Shown in pieces: positions 7,401-15,494 of a stretch of DNA of 33,889 nucleotides. The notes under the pieces are model-generated. The model made no database searches. It had not been told where the DNA came from and saw nothing but the letters and a program-made list of their open reading frames with translations. Numbering within the stretch: the first letter of the stretch is position 1; each line of letters starts with the position of its first letter. Position numbers and translations under genes: made by a program. This stretch comes from Phycisphaerae bacterium (GTDB lineage: Bacteria; Planctomycetota; Phycisphaerae; Sedimentisphaerales; Anaerohalosphaeraceae): the NCBI GenBank assembly GCA_029858345.1, contig JAOUFG010000017.1, positions 1-33,889 on the forward strand, given 5' to 3'.

Positions 7401-8924
7401 ATGACGAATAATAAGAACAAGTTGAAGGATTATGTGAGGATCCGTGAGGGCGGATGGAGCGGTTGTGTCCATGTCAACTTTCAGGATATGCCCTTATCCT
7501 GCCTGGTGGATCCGGACTGTTTGGATGAGCGTCGAAGCCCTTTTGAAAAGGTCCGGTCCTCGGATACCGCGGAGGTTTATCGCTATTCGATTACAATGCA
7601 GAACCGGGAGGAATCGCTGTATTTGAAAAAATTTCCTCACCGTTCTCTGGCAGATGCGATCAGGCACCTGTTTCGTCCCAGCCGTGCCAAAAGGGCTTTT
7701 CGAGCCGCACTGACACTTGAACAGAATGGTCTCTCTACGCCGCGGATCATCGCATTATTGCAAAAAAAAGGCGGCATTTTGAATACAGAGGACATTCTAG
7801 TCACACAAGGCATGACGAATTCAACTGCCCTTTCAGAGGTTCTGGCCTTTGCCCGGGCCAGCGGTGAACCAGCATCGCTCAAAAACCGACGACCCATGAT
7901 CACAGCATTTGGGCAAACGATTGCCCGAATGCATACGGCGGGAATCTGCCACGGCGATTTGCGATGGGGAAATATATTCGTTTCCGAGCAGAATTCTGAA
8001 TGGAAATTCTACCTCATCGATAATGAACGAACCCGGAAATATCCCATGCTGCCGTTCTGGCTGCGTCGAAAAAACCTCATCCAGCTCAATATTGGCACCG
8101 GCTGTCTGACACAAACTGACCGAAAACGATTCTGGAAGGCTTATATCCAAGCCGCCAATATTAGTTCCGCCCGTTCCAGGCGAATCGCGGCTTCTGTTTT
8201 CAAAAAAATGGACCGCCGCCTGAGAAAACGATCCCGAACGCATACGGGTATCACAAACAGCGCCTCCGGAACGCATTGGAAAGTTCAAAGTGCTCAGGCC
8301 GGCAACCTGAAAGGTTATTTATTAACTTCATTCTGCAGGGGTGATAAGGCCGCGGCTTTCCTGAAGCAGATCGAAACCCTGACCGAAACAGGAAATGTCC
8401 TGAAAAACGACACCGCCACACGGGTTGTTCGCTGCAGCTATAACAACCGGGATATTGTCATCAAACGATATAATCATCAGGGCCTGTGGCATTCACTGCG
8501 GCATACGATCAAGGGGAGCCGAGCGATGAAGTGCTGGCGGTTTGGACATGAATTGACCGCGTTAAACATTCCTTGTGCGGAGCCGATCGGGGTTGTTGAA
8601 GAGCGCAAATACGGGCTCATCTGGCAGTCTTATATTCTCAATGCCTTTGTCGACGGGCCGGATATCAGTCGCTATTTGCATCGGGAAGACCTGCCCGAAA
8701 ACAATAAGCAGCTGATGTTGGAAAAAACACGGGACTTGGCACTGAAACTGGCACAAAACAAGCTTATCCATAACGATCTTAAACCGTGCAACCTTTTGGT
8801 CCATGGTGAAACACCGGTTCTGATCGACCTGGACTCGATGCAAAAGCACCACAACCGGTGGGTACTGTCCCTGTATAAACGGAAAATGGATAATAAGATC
8901 AGGGAACGGATCTTAACCCTTTAG
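7401..8924 (+). CDS. Tandem LPS-kinase protein (two fused InaA/WaaP-like domains)
   Basis: A 507-aa protein with two kinase-fold domains of the LPS kinase (Kdo/WaaP/InaA) type joined in one chain. Domain 1 (about 55-270) has K76/K77, helix-C E107, catalytic HGDLRWGN at 184-191 and DNE at 207-209. Domain 2 (about 335-500) has K355, E384, HNDLKPCN at 457-464 and DLD at 476-478. Both therefore keep the lysine, catalytic aspartate, asparagine and metal aspartate, so both could be active. The joining segment is basic (KKMDRRLRKRSRT). The usual size for one such kinase is about 230-280 aa, so this is a fusion. No signal peptide or membrane segment; probably acts on the cytoplasmic face. Substrates are unknown; the operon suggests LPS core sugars. 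Confidence 0.8.
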   Translation: MTNNKNKLKDYVRIREGGWSGCVHVNFQDMPLSCLVDPDCLDERRSPFEKVRSSDTAEVYRYSITMQNREESLYLKKFPHRSLADAIRHLFRPSRAKRAFRAALTLEQNGLSTPRIIALLQKKGGILNTEDILVTQGMTNSTALSEVLAFARASGEPASLKNRRPMITAFGQTIARMHTAGICHGDLRWGNIFVSEQNSEWKFYLIDNERTRKYPMLPFWLRRKNLIQLNIGTGCLTQTDRKRFWKAYIQAANISSARSRRIAASVFKKMDRRLRKRSRTHTGITNSASGTHWKVQSAQAGNLKGYLLTSFCRGDKAAAFLKQIETLTETGNVLKNDTATRVVRCSYNNRDIVIKRYNHQGLWHSLRHTIKGSRAMKCWRFGHELTALNIPCAEPIGVVEERKYGLIWQSYILNAFVDGPDISRYLHREDLPENNKQLMLEKTRDLALKLAQNKLIHNDLKPCNLLVHGETPVLIDLDSMQKHHNRWVLSLYKRKMDNKIRERILTL

Positions 8925-8981
8925 GGCTGTATCCCTATACATCGAGACCCTCGGGTGCGGTATAACTTTAGGTCGCAGGTG

Positions 8982-9002
8982 ATCCCGGATCAAGTCCGGG
9001 AT
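8982..9002. repeat. Dispersed hairpin repeat (ATCCCGGA/TCCGGGAT)
   Basis: A perfect 8-bp stem, ATCCCGGA (8982-8989) and TCCGGGAT (8995-9002), with loop TCAAG, in the spacer between two kinase genes. Repeats of the form CCCGGATCAAGTCCGGG are common intergenic elements in many bacteria. No T-run follows, so it is not a classic terminator. Confidence 0.7.
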
Positions 9003-9047
9003 AAACTCCGCCGCGAAGAAATATAATATTAAAATCGAGATCAACTA

Positions 9048-9863
9048 ATGCAAGATAAAATCGTTTTTGAAACCGGTTGGGAGTCTTTTTTTGCATCGCA
9101 TCAATTGCATTGCTTTGACGGTTTTTTCAACTACGGCGAGGGGCGGACGATCAACGAGAATACCAAGCGGAACGTGGTTGTTCTCGAACTTGACGACAAC
9201 GGTCAACATCGCACATTTTATATGAAACGGTTTTCCCAGCCCCATTTTAAGGATATGCTGGCGGGTTTTATGTACCATGGCGCACTGTGCTCACAGGCAG
9301 AAGTGGAATGGCGGAACGCCAAAATACTGCTTGAACACGGCATCGAAACCTATCATCCGGTCTGCTATGGGGTCCAATCTCTCGCTGGAATCGAGCGGCG
9401 GTCCTTTTTTATTACTGAACAGATCGAGGGCCCCTGCCTGACGGACTACCTGGCAGAATCCTGGGCTTCTCTCGAAGAATCCCAGAGAAACGATCTGGTC
9501 ATCCGCCTGGGAAAACTCTTCCGGAAAATCCATTCCGCCCGAATCCGCCTGCCGGACTCCTATATCTGGCATGTCTATCGAGTCATGTCCGACACTGCCC
9601 CCGGCGGGTTTGAACTGGGCATGATCGATTTGCATCGGATGAAACTCCGACAAAGCGGAAATCGATCCGCGGCCAAGGATCTTGGCGCCTTTCTGTTCAG
9701 TCTGCCGGACGGCTTTATGGACGAAGCCCTCCGATCGGTGTTTATGGACAGTTATCTTGAGAACGGATCTATCCAAAATCAAAATGCTTTCAGCAGAAGA
9801 GTTAAGCAATGGGAAGAGAAAATATCAAACCGCCGGACGCGAGAACTGTCCAGTATTGTATGA
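9048..9863 (+). CDS. LPS kinase-like protein (Kdo kinase/InaA family)
   Basis: A 271-aa kinase-fold protein of the lipopolysaccharide kinase family, which phosphorylates Kdo or heptose in LPS cores. Visible elements are FYMK with K60, a helix-C EVEWRN segment with E87, FITEQIEGPCLTDYL in the hinge region, LPDSYIWHVYRV with catalytic-position D170 (the usual histidine is leucine here), and MIDLHRM with D194. The MIDLHR string links it to WaaP. It is the third kinase gene of the rightward operon. Start ATG 9048 has only a weak GAGAT ribosome site. Substrate unknown. Confidence 0.8.
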   Translation: MQDKIVFETGWESFFASHQLHCFDGFFNYGEGRTINENTKRNVVVLELDDNGQHRTFYMKRFSQPHFKDMLAGFMYHGALCSQAEVEWRNAKILLEHGIETYHPVCYGVQSLAGIERRSFFITEQIEGPCLTDYLAESWASLEESQRNDLVIRLGKLFRKIHSARIRLPDSYIWHVYRVMSDTAPGGFELGMIDLHRMKLRQSGNRSAAKDLGAFLFSLPDGFMDEALRSVFMDSYLENGSIQNQNAFSRRVKQWEEKISNRRTRELSSIV

Positions 9864-9935
9864 ATTTCGGCAAGATCGTCCCAATACACAAAAAACTTTT
9901 ATATGGATAAACAATTTAGAGCGAAGGTCAAATTC

Positions 9936-10952
9936 ATGGAAACTAGTAGTCAGAAGTCTAAACGTACAGTTAAATCTATGGCTGTGGTGCGTTTAACTGT
10001 ATTAGCAGTGGTATTTACAGCAATAGGCATATATCTCTATTTGAACTGGGAGAATTTTCTTGATGGTTTTGCAAGTCTTTCTGCGACAAAAATCACACTT
10101 GTATTTTTGGTAGATTTTTTATATTATATAGTCTCCGCTGTGATTATGATGAGCGTTCTTTTGCCGTATTCAATTCAGCTTGGCAAAATAGAATCGTTTG
10201 AAATAAGTATGGCTACTCGTTTCGGCAACCTGCTTATACCAATGCGCGGCGGAGCGGTTGCAAGAGCTGTATATCTCAATAAACGATATCAATTCTCTCC
10301 GGGGATGTTTATTGCGAGTTTGTCAGGTATGTTGCTGACTTCGATTTTTACAGGTTTGCTTTGGGTTTGTGCAGGATTGGTTCTCATAGGGATTCGTGAT
10401 GGCCTATGGTTTTCAAAACCGCTTTTACTGGTAACTTTTGGAATCATTGGATTGCTGGTTCTTGCAATGATTCGTGTCAGAATAAAAACATCTCACAACA
10501 AAATACTGGCATTTGTCGGGAATCTCGCTGAAGGATGGGTGAGATTCGCAAGTCACAAATCGTGTTTAATTAGACTTATTTTATGTTACAGCGCACTGAT
10601 CATTCTGCAAAGCTGTATTTATGGAATCATACTCAATACAGACGGCGTATCGGTTCCTTTGAACTATATAGTTGTCTTGGTCGCATTAGGCAATGTTTCA
10701 TTAGCATTTCAGATTACCCCGGGCAATGCCGGAGTATATGAAGGGTTATTGGCCGGGATATCCTCATTGATGGGCTTGGATTACCAAGCGGTATTGGCTG
10801 CAGGATTAACCTGGCGTGTAATTGACGCGGTATTTGTGTTTATCGTCGGAGGGCTTGCCAGCCGGCAATTAACCAGACGTTGCGACTCTTTCCTACAGTC
10901 CGAAAACGAATGCGACGATATAAAAGAGACCGCAGCAGAAACTCAATCGTAA
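9936..10952 (+). CDS. Flippase-like integral membrane protein (LPG synthase TM / UPF0104 family)
   Basis: A 338-aa polytopic protein with about seven to eight hydrophobic segments, starting with AVVRLTVLAVVFTAIGIYLYL. Landmarks of the lysylphosphatidylglycerol-synthase transmembrane (AglD-like) family are RFGNLLIPMRGGAVARAVYL, the ITPGNAGVYEGLLAG segment and the final WRVIDAVFVFIVGGLAS helix. Members are implicated in lipid-linked glycan handling, but the activity is not defined for this branch. ATG 9936 is preferred over 9903 because GAAGG lies eight bases upstream; the first codons are repeat-encoded (ACTAGTAGTCAGAAG). The AT-rich composition resembles the next block more than the kinase genes. 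It ends only 5 bp from the convergent GT39 gene. Confidence 0.8.
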   Translation: METSSQKSKRTVKSMAVVRLTVLAVVFTAIGIYLYLNWENFLDGFASLSATKITLVFLVDFLYYIVSAVIMMSVLLPYSIQLGKIESFEISMATRFGNLLIPMRGGAVARAVYLNKRYQFSPGMFIASLSGMLLTSIFTGLLWVCAGLVLIGIRDGLWFSKPLLLVTFGIIGLLVLAMIRVRIKTSHNKILAFVGNLAEGWVRFASHKSCLIRLILCYSALIILQSCIYGIILNTDGVSVPLNYIVVLVALGNVSLAFQITPGNAGVYEGLLAGISSLMGLDYQAVLAAGLTWRVIDAVFVFIVGGLASRQLTRRCDSFLQSENECDDIKETAAETQS

Positions 10953-10957
10953 CGGAT

Positions 10958-12649
10958 CTATTTGTCTATAAGTTTTTCCGAGTAGATTTGAAAGATATAT
11001 ACTCGTTCCGGCTTTTTTGACTTTGGATGTGTTTGGCAGGTTTCAAGATGTTTGGCCCATTTCGAAAGTACAGGAAAATCCGGAAATATGGACTTGCGGG
11101 ATCTTTCCGTAATTACAAGGAATTTCGTCGCTTGATGCTCAATTAAAATGTCTTCAATTTCTTGTGCGGTATACGCTTTCTTTTCATGAAGTAATACCAT
11201 CGGCATGCCAGTGATATATTTAAGGCGTGATGACTCCCCAACATTAGTTAATATTATCTTCGATTGATCACTGGGGTTATTCTTAATTATCTCAGCAAAT
11301 ACTTTACCCGTCGCGATAATTTCAGTTCCATCATATGGATTCCGTGTTGCAACCCGTGCGGCAGTTGGACCAATGACTCCCAGAATGAAAAATATAATAA
11401 CAAGACGGATTGATGACTTTTCCAGTTGTTTATCACTGAATTCTGCGGGTTTATTCTGTAATAATTTAGCAGATAAAATAATGATCCCTGTTGCGATTGG
11501 AGCAGCAATTATCGGAAGTACACCGATTAAAAATCTGCTGTGGGCTTCTATGGGGGAAAGGACGACAAGCGTCCAGACAAAACTTAATAGTGTTATTGAT
11601 TCTGGCGAAAACTGAAATGACTTTTTCCCGCAGGCAATAAGCCCAATTATCAAAAATAATGCCGGCACATAGCCGACTGCCGTGGGAATTTTATCAGTTA
11701 TATAGTCAGATGAATTTACCGCAACTGTAACAATCATTCTATATACAGCGGTCGATAGTTGCCGGAGCTTAGATGTGTCATCATTCGCTTTTGTTGAAAC
11801 AGATTCAGCAACAGTCGGGAGATTTATTTGTGCTTTGTTAATGCTTTCCGCAATTAGATTTCCTGCATTTCGTCTTAGCAGAAATCTTCCTTCGTATCGG
11901 CAAAGCAATGTTACCTGCGGGGCAAGAACAATGACAGCAATGGTTGGGTACAGCAGTGACTTGGCGGCGGTTTTCCAGGCAATTCTATTTCTGATTGCTC
12001 CCCAGACTGCAAATATTGTGACCAATGGCAGATATATTATTGCTTCGCTGCGTGTTAAAAATGCAATGCCCAAAAGGACACCTCCAATGATAAATCCTTT
12101 TGTTTTTTGGTCAAGCAGTCCTTTGTATAAAGCAAAATAAAGGCTGTACATTAAAACAACTGCGTATGTAATATCCGAAGTCATTCTCGTAGAAATTTCT
12201 ACGACTATCAGACAAAACGCAGTTACTGCCAGCGCCAGCACTCGTGCTGGCCCTTTAGTTAGTCGCCCGAGGATCAGCCAGGCGGGATGCAGAAAGACAA
12301 TGCTCATAAAGATGCTTATGCATTTCGAAAATACCATTTCATTTAAGCCTGATTTGATCCCGCCCGCGAGCAAAAAGCTGTAAACAGGCGGTTTGGTATT
12401 AATATAAAACCATCTGTCCCAATGTCCATTTACAAGATCGTGTGCTTGAGTAAGAAATGAAAACGTATCCGGTCTGCAACCGTAACCATTAGTGAAAACC
12501 AGCCAAATACGAATAGCCAATGCACCAAGGATTATCGTTAGCAGCCAGAATGTTTGATTGCTGACTGGTAACGAGTTGTTCCACCATTTTGTAATAGTTT
12601 CAAAATGCTTGATTTTGATCTGTTCTTGAACAGCCATGTTCTTTCCCAT
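10958..12649 (-). CDS. GT39-like (ArnT/PMT fold) membrane glycosyltransferase
   Basis: A 563-aa multi-spanning protein with about ten to twelve hydrophobic segments. The first loop (WLVFTNGYGCRPDTFSF) carries an acidic residue at the place expected in GT-C enzymes, followed by INTKPPVYSFLLAG. This architecture fits family GT39 (ArnT-like) transferases that move a sugar from a polyprenyl-phosphate donor to lipid A, LPS or protein on the periplasmic side. The soluble C-terminal part is short. It starts 2 bp after the GT2 gene, suggesting that GT2 makes its lipid-linked donor, as in ArnC/ArnT or GtrB/GtrC pairs. Acceptor and sugar are unknown. Confidence 0.75.
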   Translation of the reverse strand: MGKNMAVQEQIKIKHFETITKWWNNSLPVSNQTFWLLTIILGALAIRIWLVFTNGYGCRPDTFSFLTQAHDLVNGHWDRWFYINTKPPVYSFLLAGGIKSGLNEMVFSKCISIFMSIVFLHPAWLILGRLTKGPARVLALAVTAFCLIVVEISTRMTSDITYAVVLMYSLYFALYKGLLDQKTKGFIIGGVLLGIAFLTRSEAIIYLPLVTIFAVWGAIRNRIAWKTAAKSLLYPTIAVIVLAPQVTLLCRYEGRFLLRRNAGNLIAESINKAQINLPTVAESVSTKANDDTSKLRQLSTAVYRMIVTVAVNSSDYITDKIPTAVGYVPALFLIIGLIACGKKSFQFSPESITLLSFVWTLVVLSPIEAHSRFLIGVLPIIAAPIATGIIILSAKLLQNKPAEFSDKQLEKSSIRLVIIFFILGVIGPTAARVATRNPYDGTEIIATGKVFAEIIKNNPSDQSKIILTNVGESSRLKYITGMPMVLLHEKKAYTAQEIEDILIEHQATKFLVITERSRKSIFPDFPVLSKWAKHLETCQTHPKSKKPERVYIFQIYSEKLIDK

Positions 12650-12651
12650 AT

Positions 12652-13671
12652 TTATTCATCCGTGTTGCGAGTTTCTTCCGATTTCTGTTTTAATAAGCGA
12701 ATCGCTTGACGTACTTTCAATATTTCACGCTTGGTTTCTCGATTTTGATATGAAAGAAAGTAGAGTAAAAACGAAAAAAATCCTCCTAGCATAAAAATAA
12801 GACAAGTCAAATTTGTGCCGACTAAAACTCCGCTGGTCCTGCTGGCAAAAAGATACTGACAGATCAAATATCCCCCTGTTATCAGTCCGACAGAAAATAG
12901 AAATATCCCGAAAGTACCAAAAAGCAAAAATGGAGCTTCGCTGAAGCCAAAAAGTAAATGGCTGAAGATGTGTTTAACAGTTTTAATTCCCAATTTACTC
13001 GCTTTTTGGATTCGTTCTTCGGAGAATCTCCAGGCAAGCGTTGCTGGTATCTCATCAAATTTATATCCAAGTACACTGCCTTTTGAGACAATCTCCAGGT
13101 GGATCTCTTTGCCGTCTTCTTCAAGTGGGATTGAGCGAATTGCATCACCGCGATAGCCGCGTGTCATACCGCTTACAGTGCTGATCGGGGGCGAAACAGC
13201 ACGTTTTAATAGCCAATTTGCTCCACGGCTAAGAGTTGCACGGGCAAATGGTACATTTTCCAGCTTGCCTCCGGGCATATATGGCGAAGCGATTAAAATA
13301 TCTACTTGTTTTTTTATCAATTCGTGATAGAGCCGGCCTATGATCTCTTCTCCATAGCTCATATCTGCTTCGGTGGTTATAACATATTTCCCCGTTGATG
13401 CATTTATTCCTGTACGCAGGGCATACCCCCGTCCTCGATTGGTATCGTAGCCGGCATAATGAACTCTGTCGTTGTCAGCTTTGATTTTTTCAAGCTGTTC
13501 TTTTGTGTCATCGGTAGAACCGTCATTGACAGGGATCAATTCCCAGTTTATATCGAGTTTTTCCAGAACTTCTGCAAATCTTTTTACGTTTTGGCTGACA
13601 GATTCTCCTTCATTGTACATCGGTACAACGACAGACAATTCAACGGATTTAGATGTATTTACTGTGTTCAT
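12652..13671 (-). CDS. GT2 polyprenyl-phosphate glycosyltransferase (GtrB/DPM-like)
   Basis: A 339-aa enzyme. The GT2 domain (about 10-230) begins with ELSVVVPMYNEGESV, has VNDGSTDDT for nucleotide binding and a TTEADMS acidic motif for the metal. Two hydrophobic helices follow near 250-300 (PFLLFGTFGIFLFSVGLITGG and a second one), as in GtrB/ArnC-type enzymes that load a sugar on undecaprenyl phosphate. ATG 13671 is chosen; an upstream in-frame TTG (13707) adds 12 unconserved residues. Directly followed by the GT39 gene. Confidence 0.85.
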   Translation of the reverse strand: MNTVNTSKSVELSVVVPMYNEGESVSQNVKRFAEVLEKLDINWELIPVNDGSTDDTKEQLEKIKADNDRVHYAGYDTNRGRGYALRTGINASTGKYVITTEADMSYGEEIIGRLYHELIKKQVDILIASPYMPGGKLENVPFARATLSRGANWLLKRAVSPPISTVSGMTRGYRGDAIRSIPLEEDGKEIHLEIVSKGSVLGYKFDEIPATLAWRFSEERIQKASKLGIKTVKHIFSHLLFGFSEAPFLLFGTFGIFLFSVGLITGGYLICQYLFASRTSGVLVGTNLTCLIFMLGGFFSFLLYFLSYQNRETKREILKVRQAIRLLKQKSEETRNTDE

Positions 13672-13866
13672 AGGGGAGAATATACTCTTTATTAAATATC
13701 CGCACAAGCTTTTTTGTTAGACGAATTTGAGCGTGCCGGCAAAAACTGGACAGTGGTTTAAGGCGGAGTTTTCGGCGATAGCAGGTGAAACAAGGGGCCA
13801 TAAACACTGTCGTTCCTTCCTGGATAAAAGCATCTACAAAAGATTGTCTCGGTAAAGCATCTTGAT
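13672..13866. other. Spacer between WbpD-like and GT2 genes
   Basis: This 195-bp gap inside the leftward operon is longer than its neighbours' gaps. It has an open minus-strand frame (ATG 13801 to stop 13649, 50 codons) rich in arginine and lysine but without a ribosome site. I see no recognisable domain. It may be leftover sequence from an insertion or a deletion junction. Confidence 0.4.
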
Positions 13867-14526
13867 TTACTTGAAGTCACGATATCGCTTTCGGCCAACA
13901 GCCTTCTCTTCAGGCAATGGAGCATCCTCATCCAAGTCTAAACATATGAGCAGACCTTTCTCTGTCTCCCGATAGCGATATCCGCTTTCCGGGCAAACCA
14001 ATAGCTCTTCCTGGTCAGGATTTTGTAAGATATGACCGTGACGGCTCATCCATCCTTTTCGTCTGGCCGGAACGCCTATCATAAAACCATAATCAGGCAC
14101 ATCTGTTGACACGACGGCACCGGCAGCTACAAAAGCATATCGACCAAGTGTTCTTCCACAGACAATCGTAGCATTAGCCCCAACCGTTGCTCCCCGACGA
14201 ATATGGGTTTTTTCGTAGATCCCACGGCGAACAACCTGCGAACGGGGATTTGAGATATTGGTCAGAACACAACTGGGTCCCAAAAACACATCATCCTCCA
14301 AAACCACTCCCTCATAGACTGAAACGTTATTTTGAATCTTAACATTATTCCCGATTACAGCTCCACTGGCAATGTATATATTCTGCCCGATATTGCAGTT
14401 TTGGCCAATGATTGCTCCTTTGCAGATATGTGAAAAATGCCAGATCTTCGTCCCATCCCCAATTTGACAGGGTTGGTCTACACAAGCAGATTCATGCACA
14501 AAATAGAGGGGTTCTGTTTTAGCCAT
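13867..14526 (-). CDS. WbpD/WlbB-like UDP-sugar N-acetyltransferase (left-handed beta helix)
   Basis: A 219-aa acyltransferase with many hexapeptide repeats (IGDGTKIWHFSHI, AIIGQNCNIGQNIYI, VIGNNVKIQNNVSVYEGV). The DVFLGPSCVLTNISNPRSQ stretch is typical of the WbpD/WlbB group, which acetylates the 3-amino group of UDP-GlcNAc(3N)A. The C-terminal 45 residues form a small extra tail with CPESGYRYRETEKG. It overlaps the oxidoreductase gene by 8 nt (ATGGCTAA) and sits with a WbpI-like epimerase, which supports a diacetylated uronic acid pathway. The matching aminotransferase (WbpE) and UDP-GlcNAc 6-dehydrogenase are not in this window. Confidence 0.8.
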   Translation of the reverse strand: MAKTEPLYFVHESACVDQPCQIGDGTKIWHFSHICKGAIIGQNCNIGQNIYIASGAVIGNNVKIQNNVSVYEGVVLEDDVFLGPSCVLTNISNPRSQVVRRGIYEKTHIRRGATVGANATIVCGRTLGRYAFVAAGAVVSTDVPDYGFMIGVPARRKGWMSRHGHILQNPDQEELLVCPESGYRYRETEKGLLICLDLDEDAPLPEEKAVGRKRYRDFK

Positions 14527-15472
14527 CTTCCTTCAACCTAATTAAATTGGGGTGATAGTCTCCTTTGCAGCCGGTCGGTGTCGCATGACGGATTACATGA
14601 GCAATTTCCAGCGAAGGCATTACATCTCGCCAGCGAAATCCCTCGCCGGCTATGATTTTTTTATAACTTTCAGTGTGCAAATCAGTAAACCCCCCGGAAA
14701 ACTCCAGCTCTTTCCCGTTGATCCGAACAGACCGATATGTCATTGGCGTCTCTGTTTTTGAAAGTACTGGAAGATCCTTCCGATTAAGAGAAAGGAACCA
14801 GCGTACCCGGGCCCGCTCTAGTTCCAAATACCCGGCTGCACTATCGGCCTTATGCAAATGCACCACATTCTCCTGGGCCCGACCGAAAATCCAAGTCAGC
14901 ATGTCAAAAAAGTGAATGCCGATATTCGTGGTAATCCCGCCGGACTTACTTTCGTCCCCTTTCCAGGAAACTTCGTACCATCGTCCACGAGAGGTAATAT
15001 ACGTCAAGTCCACATCAAACTTAGTATCTCCGGGAGAGTTGTCAATCTGTTGCTTAAGTTGCTGAATTGCCGGGTGCAGTCTAAGCTGTAGAATCGTATT
15101 AATCCGGCGTCCGGTTTCTGCTTCAATCTCCCCCAGTGCCGCGGCATTCCATGGATTGATCACCAGAGGTTTTTCACAAATAGCCTCGGCACCAATTCGC
15201 AGAGCAAAACGTACATGGGCATCATGCAGGTAATTTGGCGAGCAGATCGATACATAATCCACCGACTCCCCTTTATGCCTCAGTTTTTCGAGATAACGGT
15301 CAAAACGTTCAAACTCTGTAAAAAAGCGGGCATCCGGAAAATACGAATCAAGAATTCCTGCTGAATCACTCCGATCTAGCGCAACGACGAGAGCATTGCC
15401 CGTATCCTTGATGGCCCGTAAATGTCGTGGAGCGATATAACCACATGCTCCGATTAAGGCAAATGTTTTCAA
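14519..15472 (-). CDS. Gfo/Idh/MocA oxidoreductase, WbpB/WlbA-like
   Basis: A 317-aa NAD-dependent sugar dehydrogenase. The N-terminal Rossmann segment is FALIGACGYIAPRHLRAI (4-21), the EKP motif is at 100-102, and the GGITTNIGIHFFDMLTWIFG stretch carries the catalytic histidine region. WbpB/WlbA oxidise C3 of UDP-GlcNAc uronic acid before transamination. The start is TTG at 15472 with AAGGA seven bases upstream. It lies between the epimerase and the acetyltransferase, the same company as in wbp/wlb loci. General Gfo/Idh members cannot be told apart with certainty by eye. Confidence 0.8.
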   Translation of the reverse strand: MKTFALIGACGYIAPRHLRAIKDTGNALVVALDRSDSAGILDSYFPDARFFTEFERFDRYLEKLRHKGESVDYVSICSPNYLHDAHVRFALRIGAEAICEKPLVINPWNAAALGEIEAETGRRINTILQLRLHPAIQQLKQQIDNSPGDTKFDVDLTYITSRGRWYEVSWKGDESKSGGITTNIGIHFFDMLTWIFGRAQENVVHLHKADSAAGYLELERARVRWFLSLNRKDLPVLSKTETPMTYRSVRINGKELEFSGGFTDLHTESYKKIIAGEGFRWRDVMPSLEIAHVIRHATPTGCKGDYHPNLIRLKEDG

Positions 15473-15494
15473 TGAATATTCCTTTGTAAATTTT

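Noticed and set aside
8982-9002. Rho-independent terminator within the kinase operon
   Set aside because: The stem is good, but no T-run follows on either strand, and the sequence matches a common dispersed repeat type.
13716-13722. GTTAGAC, matching an integron attC core (GTTRRRY)
   Set aside because: No partner RYYYAAC core or foldable arms at the right distance, and no integrase; a seven-base match is expected by chance.
13649-13801. 50-codon basic open frame on the minus strand
   Set aside because: No ribosome site, overlaps the GT2 start, and no domain is visible. Noted as spacer content only.
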